Shown here: positions 59,945 through 64,000 of the stretch, piece by piece
Position numbering within the stretch: position 1 is the first letter of the stretch
Layout of the letters: each line of letters opens with the position of its first letter
Assembly: GCA_038002745.1 (NCBI GenBank)
Contig: JBBODD010000002.1
Coordinates: 48,379-112,378 of the forward strand
Source: Bacillus sp. FSL H8-0547
GTDB lineage: Bacteria > Bacillota > Bacilli > Bacillales > Bacillaceae
Length of the DNA stretch: 64,000 nucleotides
Direction of reading: 5' to 3'
Translations under genes and position numbers: made by a program
The notes under the pieces: model-generated
What the model was told of the DNA's origin: nothing
Seen by the model: the letters and a program-made list of their open reading frames with translations, nothing else
Database searches by the model: none

Positions 59945-60217
59945 TTACAAGCCAAGTTTATAGTCATATTCTTTTGCTTTATCAATCTTCGATTCAAACT
60001 CCAGTTTAAGAAAGGGCTTATATGACGGTTCAGCATGCTTGACGAATGAAAAGGAAGAAACCTTTTCGATTGTATGTTCAACTTGCTCCATGTCACAATA
60101 TAAGACGACATACTTTAATTTTTTTGAAACGTAGTGGATGTTGCCGAATTTGCGGAGCATTTTAATCTGCTTTAACGAATGCATCCATATAATTATGCCT
60201 TGACGCTTATCAAACAT
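59945..60217 (-). CDS. ylbG: YlbG, DUF2129 family protein
   Basis: Small cytoplasmic DUF2129 protein of 90 residues. The N-terminal segment [21 protein letters not shown] and [13 protein letters not shown] are the conserved parts. Function unknown. It normally pairs with ylbF; here another small gene lies between them on the opposite strand. Confidence 0.92.
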   Translation of the reverse strand: MFDKRQGIIIWMHSLKQIKMLRKFGNIHYVSKKLKYVVLYCDMEQVEHTIEKVSSFSFVKHAEPSYKPFLKLEFESKIDKAKEYDYKLGL

Positions 60218-60312
60218 CGTTCATATTCTCCCTTTTTATATTCTCCACTTGAAGTGTAACAATTTTCTAATTTTTTTACAATACGCAGCTTTCCCGAAAG
60301 GAGCTGGCCAAT

Positions 60313-60648
60313 TTGGATCTTGAGCAGACGTTTCAGCTGTTCCTGCAGCTTATGAATGAGGACAAACGCCTTGCGTGCTCGGTTAAAAAAACAGCAGGCA
60401 TCCCGTTTCTTTATATTGCGTGCAAAGGGAATGCATCAGCAGATGAGCTTGCCTTACTGATTGAGAAGTCGGCACGGACTGCCATGCGCGGCAAAAGGCT
60501 GACGGCTGAAACCGTTTTTGTCAGAGAAGATAAAAATCTTTATGTATTCCGCCACCGTTTTTATGTGCCCCAGGAAAAGATGTTTTGCTGCGGTAATTTA
60601 TGCGATGACTGCATCCGTTTAAAAAACAGACATAAAAAACGAGGCTGA
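60313..60648 (+). CDS. Uncharacterised small protein with C-terminal cysteine cluster
   Basis: Predicted protein of 111 residues; I do not recognise the family. Start is a TTG at 60313-60315 with AAAGGAG nine bases upstream. The C-terminal end FCCGNLCDDCIRL holds four cysteines (92, 93, 97, 100), which could bind zinc or an iron-sulfur cluster. A basic tail follows. It is convergent with ylbF and shares its terminator. B. subtilis has no gene here as far as I recall. Confidence 0.75.
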   Translation: MDLEQTFQLFLQLMNEDKRLACSVKKTAGIPFLYIACKGNASADELALLIEKSARTAMRGKRLTAETVFVREDKNLYVFRHRFYVPQEKMFCCGNLCDDCIRLKNRHKKRG

Positions 60649-60660
60649 GCCTCGCTTTTA
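60634..60660. terminator. Bidirectional terminator between the Cys-cluster gene and ylbF
   Basis: AAAACGAGGC / GCCTCGCTTTT arms overlapping both stop codons. Confidence 0.9.
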
Positions 60661-61107
60661 TGATGCTTTGCAGCCGCACGACCCGCCGGAGCCACATCCG
60701 CCCCCGCAGCTTGAACCGGAATCAAAGAAAGGATTGCCGGTCGGCACTTTAATATTCTGTGACACGGCTGTGCCAAGTTCAACGCTGATCTCATCGAGAA
60801 GATTCTGCAGTTCTTTCTCCGCTTTTTTGAAAGCAGCCACTGCATCATGGAGATCGAGCTCCCGTTTAGCATCTCTCATCGCTTTTGTTATTTCTTTATA
60901 TTGGGGATGGTATTTTCCAAAACGCTGAACATCCTCATATAAATTCTTTATCTCAACAAAACGCGCAATCACTTTCTGTGCTGATTTGTCTTTTCTTAAT
61001 GTATCTAAAGTGCGGCGGTAATCTTCCGCAATTTCTGATTGTACAACTAATGCACCAAGAAGCTCAGCTTCATCGAGCAATTGAACGCTTTCCATTGTAG
61101 CTAGCAT
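60658..61107 (-). CDS. ricF: YlbF/RicF, RNase Y-associated regulatory protein
   Basis: Subunit of the Y-complex (RicA-RicF-RicT) that adjusts RNase Y specificity and is needed for competence, biofilm formation and sporulation in B. subtilis. It is 149 residues and mostly helical. The C-terminal tail carries Cys134, Cys138, Cys144 and Cys146 in a glycine-rich stretch, consistent with the iron-sulfur ligands of the complex. GAGGTGAT precedes the ATG at 61107. Also called ylbF. Confidence 0.95.
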   Translation of the reverse strand: MLATMESVQLLDEAELLGALVVQSEIAEDYRRTLDTLRKDKSAQKVIARFVEIKNLYEDVQRFGKYHPQYKEITKAMRDAKRELDLHDAVAAFKKAEKELQNLLDEISVELGTAVSQNIKVPTGNPFFDSGSSCGGGCGSGGSCGCKAS

Positions 61108-61177
61108 AGAAACATCACCTCAATCTACATTCTACCATGTTTGCGCCTCAATGGTAAATGGAGCGGCTCGTCCTGCA

Positions 61178-61594
61178 TCAGATTGTGACGTTCCACGTCT
61201 TTTTCAGATGATAACGGGAAGAATCGTTGTGGAGCACTTCTATATAAATCGTATGGGTTCCTTTGTCCAGTCCTTTAATGATAAAAGCAGCTGTATGAAT
61301 TTCATCTGTTTTTTTTCCGTCTATATACAGATTTAGATAGCCTTCTCCGTTAACCTTTTCCCCGCGCTTATCCGAAAAGGAAAAATTAGGGATGTAGCAT
61401 TCTATGTATACATTGCTTCCCTTTACATGATGAGTGACATTCAGCTGCCTCGGCTGAACGGCTGTTTCAACCGCTTCATCGCCAAGCATGCTGACTTCCA
61501 TAGGGATCGTTTCCTCCCCCTCAGGCCGGGGCTTTTCATTAGAACATGCAGATAGAGCCGCAGCCAATATCAACAGCCAAATAAAATGTTTCAC
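61178..61594 (-). CDS. Putative lipoprotein of unknown function
   Basis: 138-residue exported lipoprotein. A signal peptide ends in the lipobox LSAC (Cys17). The rest looks like a beta-sandwich (NLYIDGKKTDEIHTAAFIIKG, GTHTIYIEVLHND). Start is a GTG at 61592-61594 behind AAGGAGG. It sits between ylbF and ylbE, where B. subtilis has no gene that I recall. Family not recognised. Confidence 0.82.
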   Translation of the reverse strand: MKHFIWLLILAAALSACSNEKPRPEGEETIPMEVSMLGDEAVETAVQPRQLNVTHHVKGSNVYIECYIPNFSFSDKRGEKVNGEGYLNLYIDGKKTDEIHTAAFIIKGLDKGTHTIYIEVLHNDSSRYHLKKTWNVTI

Positions 61595-61654
61595 AATAAC
61601 AACGCCTCCTTCTCACGGTAGTTTCACCAGAAAGAAGCCAAATATGTCCGGGTA

Positions 61655-61698
61655 AAAGAAAATAGAAGAGAAAGTCTTTACCTGACCTCTCTTCTATT
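61655..61698 (-). terminator. Intrinsic terminator of ylbD-ylbE
   Basis: Minus strand arms AATAGAAGAG / CTCTTCTATT (ten perfect pairs) followed by TTCTTTT, overlapping the ylbE stop. Confidence 0.85.
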
Positions 61699-61936
61699 AA
61701 TCCTGCTGCCTCATGGACTGAAGCATGCCGAGCATCATGGAAGCCATGTTTACGGAGTTAGAAAATTGGGCTACTTTGTGCGGGATGGTTTTTTGATAAT
61801 AATTCATCATCGCAAGCTTCATCGATTCGGTGTCGCCCGGGTTTCTCGACAGCTTTCTGTACCACTGCGGCTGCTCGCGCAGGAACTTTTTTAATTCATT
61901 GTCTGCTGCAATCATGTCCTGAATTTCTTTTCTCAT
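61697..61936 (-). CDS. ylbE: YlbE family protein
   Basis: 79-residue conserved protein of Bacilli. The N-terminal segment EIQDMIAADNELKKFLREQP and the QPQWYRKLSRNP stretch are typical; the C-terminus is Met-rich. Function unknown. It follows ylbD by 15 bases and is probably co-transcribed with it during sporulation. Confidence 0.92.
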   Translation of the reverse strand: MRKEIQDMIAADNELKKFLREQPQWYRKLSRNPGDTESMKLAMMNYYQKTIPHKVAQFSNSVNMASMMLGMLQSMRQQD

Positions 61937-61951
61937 TTCACCCGCTCCTGC

Positions 61952-62347
61952 TTAATCTTTTCTGAACGAAAAAGGATTGTTTTGCGTTTTTGACTGGCCG
62001 GATGAAGCACCTTTTGTCAGCCCGAATGTTGAAAACAGATTTTGAATGGAAGAGATTGTGCTGTTCATGTTGTACAGATGCTGATTCATCTGATTTGCGT
62101 CCATGTTTTTAACAGCTGTCATCATTCGGGACATAAAATCGGATTTTTTATCCTCTGCACTTTCAGACTCAGCCGCGTCCTCCCTGTATTTTTGCCAGGA
62201 AGCATCATTTTCTCCGAGCAGATACCAGTCTTCAAATAATTCCTGCCATTTTTTATCGCCTTTTCTGACTTCTGAAATCAATTTTGGATGTTTTTTTACA
62301 AATTCTTTAAATTGTGCAATAGATGGATGTTCTTTTTTCTCAGTCAT
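61952..62347 (-). CDS. ylbD: YlbD family putative spore coat protein
   Basis: 131-residue protein of the YlbD coat family. Conserved features are HPSIAQFKEFVKKHPKLI and GDKKWQELFEDWYLLGE near the N-terminus; the C-terminal third is Gln, Ser and Asn rich. Start at 62345-62347 with AGAGG upstream; a GTG three codons earlier overlaps the ribosome site. Coat location is known for the family, not shown here. Confidence 0.9.
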   Translation of the reverse strand: MTEKKEHPSIAQFKEFVKKHPKLISEVRKGDKKWQELFEDWYLLGENDASWQKYREDAAESESAEDKKSDFMSRMMTAVKNMDANQMNQHLYNMNSTISSIQNLFSTFGLTKGASSGQSKTQNNPFSFRKD

Positions 62348-62518
62348 TATGATCACCTCTGCTTACATTCGCCTGCTTTATTTTATTTTTAAACGGTCAA
62401 TCGGTTCGCCCAATTTTATAAAAGCAGTGTATTTTCCATCCTTCACTGGAAAATCCTGATTGCGCTCAGTTTGCAGCAGCTGATAAGATAAAAGCAGAAC
62501 AGAAAGGATGATTGAGAC

Positions 62519-63001
62519 ATGGAAAAGGCAGAAATTGCGAAGCTTTTGGCCGAGATTAAGGAGGAGGATCTTCCAGCAGCCGAGCTGTTTCTTTTGGGAC
62601 TGCAAAAGAAAGCGCAAAAAGAAAACGGTACATACATAGGAGCATTCCTTGCGCCAAGCGGGGAATACCGGGAAAATGAATTTATTTTAAAAATACCGAA
62701 TACCCCTTTAATTCAAAATTCACTGGAGATTGTGCACGGAGGCATCACCGCTACTCTGCTTGACTCTGCCATGGGTTCTCTTGTCCATCACGTCCTGCCG
62801 GGTCATCTTGCAGCCGTAACGTCTGAAATGAAGATTAACTATGTGGCTCCGGGCATCGGCTCAGAGCTCACGTGCACCGCAACTCTTATCCACAGGGGCA
62901 GCAAAACGCTTGTGACAGAAGGCAGAGTTGTCCGCGATGACGGAAAATTAATGGCCCATTGTACAGCAAGCTTTTTTATCATCGACAGACCAACTCCATA
63001 A
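62519..63001 (+). CDS. PaaI-type hotdog thioesterase
   Basis: Hotdog-fold acyl-CoA thioesterase family protein, 160 residues. The family motif IVHGGITATLLDSAMG carries the usual His-Gly-Gly and the catalytic Asp. Substrate unknown. It is divergent from ylbD, and the next plus-strand gene follows 14 bases later. Confidence 0.9.
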   Translation: MEKAEIAKLLAEIKEEDLPAAELFLLGLQKKAQKENGTYIGAFLAPSGEYRENEFILKIPNTPLIQNSLEIVHGGITATLLDSAMGSLVHHVLPGHLAAVTSEMKINYVAPGIGSELTCTATLIHRGSKTLVTEGRVVRDDGKLMAHCTASFFIIDRPTP

Positions 63002-63015
63002 TAGGCGGGGATCCA

Positions 63016-63162
63016 ATGTTTCCATTTTTTAAAAAGACCTGTTATTTCTGTAAAAAGAAAGTGAAGAATTCAGAGGTTTATCTTGGGGAAAAACAGAAGA
63101 AAATCCATGTGTGCAGGCTGTGTAAAGCCTATGCCGAACGAAGAGCATACCGCAAAGCATAA
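63016..63162 (+). CDS. Small CXXC zinc-ribbon-like protein
   Basis: 48-residue basic protein beginning MFPFFKKTCYFCKKKVKN, with a second pair CRLC near residue 35, so two CxxC knuckles fit one zinc site. The ATG at 63016 has GCGGGGAT upstream and fits better than a far upstream ATG in the thioesterase gene. It is probably co-transcribed with that gene. Family not recognised. Confidence 0.8.
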   Translation: MFPFFKKTCYFCKKKVKNSEVYLGEKQKKIHVCRLCKAYAERRAYRKA

Positions 63163-63193
63163 GAAAAGACATCCCTCCCGGATGTCTTTTCTA
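63163..63193. terminator. Bidirectional terminator between the CXXC gene and ylbC
   Basis: AGAAAAGACATCC / GGATGTCTTTTCT, thirteen perfect pairs with A and T tracts, between convergent genes. Confidence 0.94.
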
Positions 63194-63196
63194 TCC

Positions 63197-64000
63197 TTAT
63201 TCAAAAGGCCTGATAAAGTTTTGTGTATAGTAAAGCTCGTTGACACCTACACCAAGCTTCGTAAATTCAGGGTTCAGCAGGGCTTCTCTGTGGCCTTTGC
63301 TGTTAAGCCAGCCTTCAACCGCAGCAATGCCGTCAATGTACTGGGCAGCAATATTTTCACCCGCAAGCTGATAAGTGACTCCCCCTTCTTTCAGTCTGTC
63401 GCCAAGACTCCCTTCAGTCGGTGATTCATGAGAGAAGTAATTGTTGACGAGCATATCATTGCTGTGACCGAAAGCAACCTCTGAAGTCATTTGATCCCAT
63501 TCTACAGGCGGTACGCCGTGCCTGTCGCGGATCACGTTTGTCAGATCCAGAATCTGTTTTTCTGCGCCTTCTTCGACCGCCTTCCACTGTTCATCTGTCA
63601 GTTCTGCGGGTTCAAGAAGTTCACCTCTGTAAACCACTTCGTACGGCCTCTGCTTGATGAGGGTCTCTTTATCCAGAGCCCGGATGCTTGACAGTTCTCC
63701 ATCAAATTTATCCAGATAAAGCTGAACAAAAATATCACCAATCTGCACAACAGGCCTCGTGTTCATATCTTCCTCCGACATTTCAAACCGGTAGGAGCTG
63801 CCATTCAGATCAATGGAAATGCTTGAAGATATGGAGTTTGTTTTAAAAACATCCCCGGCAGGCTGTCCGAGCTTATAAGGATTCACGTTGACATCAGGTC
63901 CAATTGCATAAACGGTGACAACCTTATTTTCCTTTACTCCAACCTGCAGATATTGCCTGTCATTCTGATTATAAATCCACCATTCATAATCGTAGGAAGA
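63197..64000 (-). CDS. ylbC: YlbC, CAP-domain protein, 5' end beyond window
   Basis: Secreted or surface CAP/SCP-family protein; about 267 residues visible. The CAP domain has GHSNDMLVNNYFSHESPTEG and the YQLAGENIAAQYIDG and SKGHREALLNPEF motifs. Upstream is a CAP-associated domain (YEWWIYNQNDRQYLQ) whose frame runs open to the window edge. The in-frame GTG at 63886 is internal, not the start. Function unknown. B. subtilis YlbC is about 345 residues, so some 80 residues are missing. Confidence 0.9.
   Translation of the reverse strand, partial: SSYDYEWWIYNQNDRQYLQVGVKENKVVTVYAIGPDVNVNPYKLGQPAGDVFKTNSISSSISIDLNGSSYRFEMSEEDMNTRPVVQIGDIFVQLYLDKFDGELSSIRALDKETLIKQRPYEVVYRGELLEPAELTDEQWKAVEEGAEKQILDLTNVIRDRHGVPPVEWDQMTSEVAFGHSNDMLVNNYFSHESPTEGSLGDRLKEGGVTYQLAGENIAAQYIDGIAAVEGWLNSKGHREALLNPEFTKLGVGVNELYYTQNFIRPFE

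Overview
The window is chromosomal core DNA of an endospore-forming member of the Bacillaceae, close to Bacillus or Metabacillus. The evidence is gene order: read right to left, it reproduces the ylb - mra/dcw - spoIIG - ylm - divIVA - ileS - pyr stretch of the Bacillus subtilis chromosome almost gene for gene. It also carries spoIIGA-sigE, sigG, spoVD, spoVE, the ylb sporulation genes and bacillithiol synthesis (bshC). I see no prophage, insertion sequence, tRNA, rRNA or CRISPR array. Two genes run off the ends: carB on the left and ylbC on the right.

Layout. 1-7.5 kb holds the start of the pyrimidine operon (pyrR-pyrP-pyrB-pyrC-carA-carB, minus strand), with a consensus sigma-A promoter and three separate PyrR-type attenuators. 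7.5-12.6 kb holds rluD-type pseudouridine synthase, lspA, ylyA and ileS, the last with a T-box leader carrying an ATC (Ile) specifier. 12.6-20 kb holds divIVA, ylmHGFEDC, sigG, sigE and spoIIGA. A perfectly phased 52-bp tandem repeat array separates spoIIGA from sigE. 20-25 kb is a large secreted bacillopeptidase F-like protease. 25-43 kb is the division and wall cluster (mraZ, rsmH, ftsL, pbpB, spoVD, murE, mraY, murD, spoVE, murB, divIB, ylxW, ylxX, sbp, ftsA, ftsZ). murG is missing from its usual place between spoVE and murB. 43-64 kb is bshC, a DUF3397 gene, panE and the ylb genes. This part is interrupted by a three-gene biotin-dependent acyl-CoA carboxylase, an enoyl-CoA hydratase, several small uncharacterised genes and a probable small RNA.

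How the genes work together. Most are growth and envelope functions: pyrimidine supply, isoleucyl-tRNA, peptidoglycan precursor synthesis, septum assembly and positioning. Interleaved is the early sporulation switch. SpoIIGA cleaves pro-SigE, SigG acts later in the forespore, and SpoVD, SpoVE, YlbJ and GerR act under sporulation sigma factors. The ylb segment adds RNA metabolism (YlbF, TmcAL, RsmD), CoA synthesis (CoaD) and membrane proteolysis (YlbL).

The least explained material is non-coding. There are two 52-bp hairpin-forming tandem arrays of different sequence but equal period (18.5-19.1 kb and 52.87-53.2 kb), a 26-bp tandem duplication (46.34 kb), a structured intergenic element after ylbJ (57.86-57.98 kb), and a candidate CU-rich small RNA between rsmD and a DUF gene (59.2-59.4 kb). 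All assignments rest on reading the sequence and on remembered family knowledge; no database search was run.
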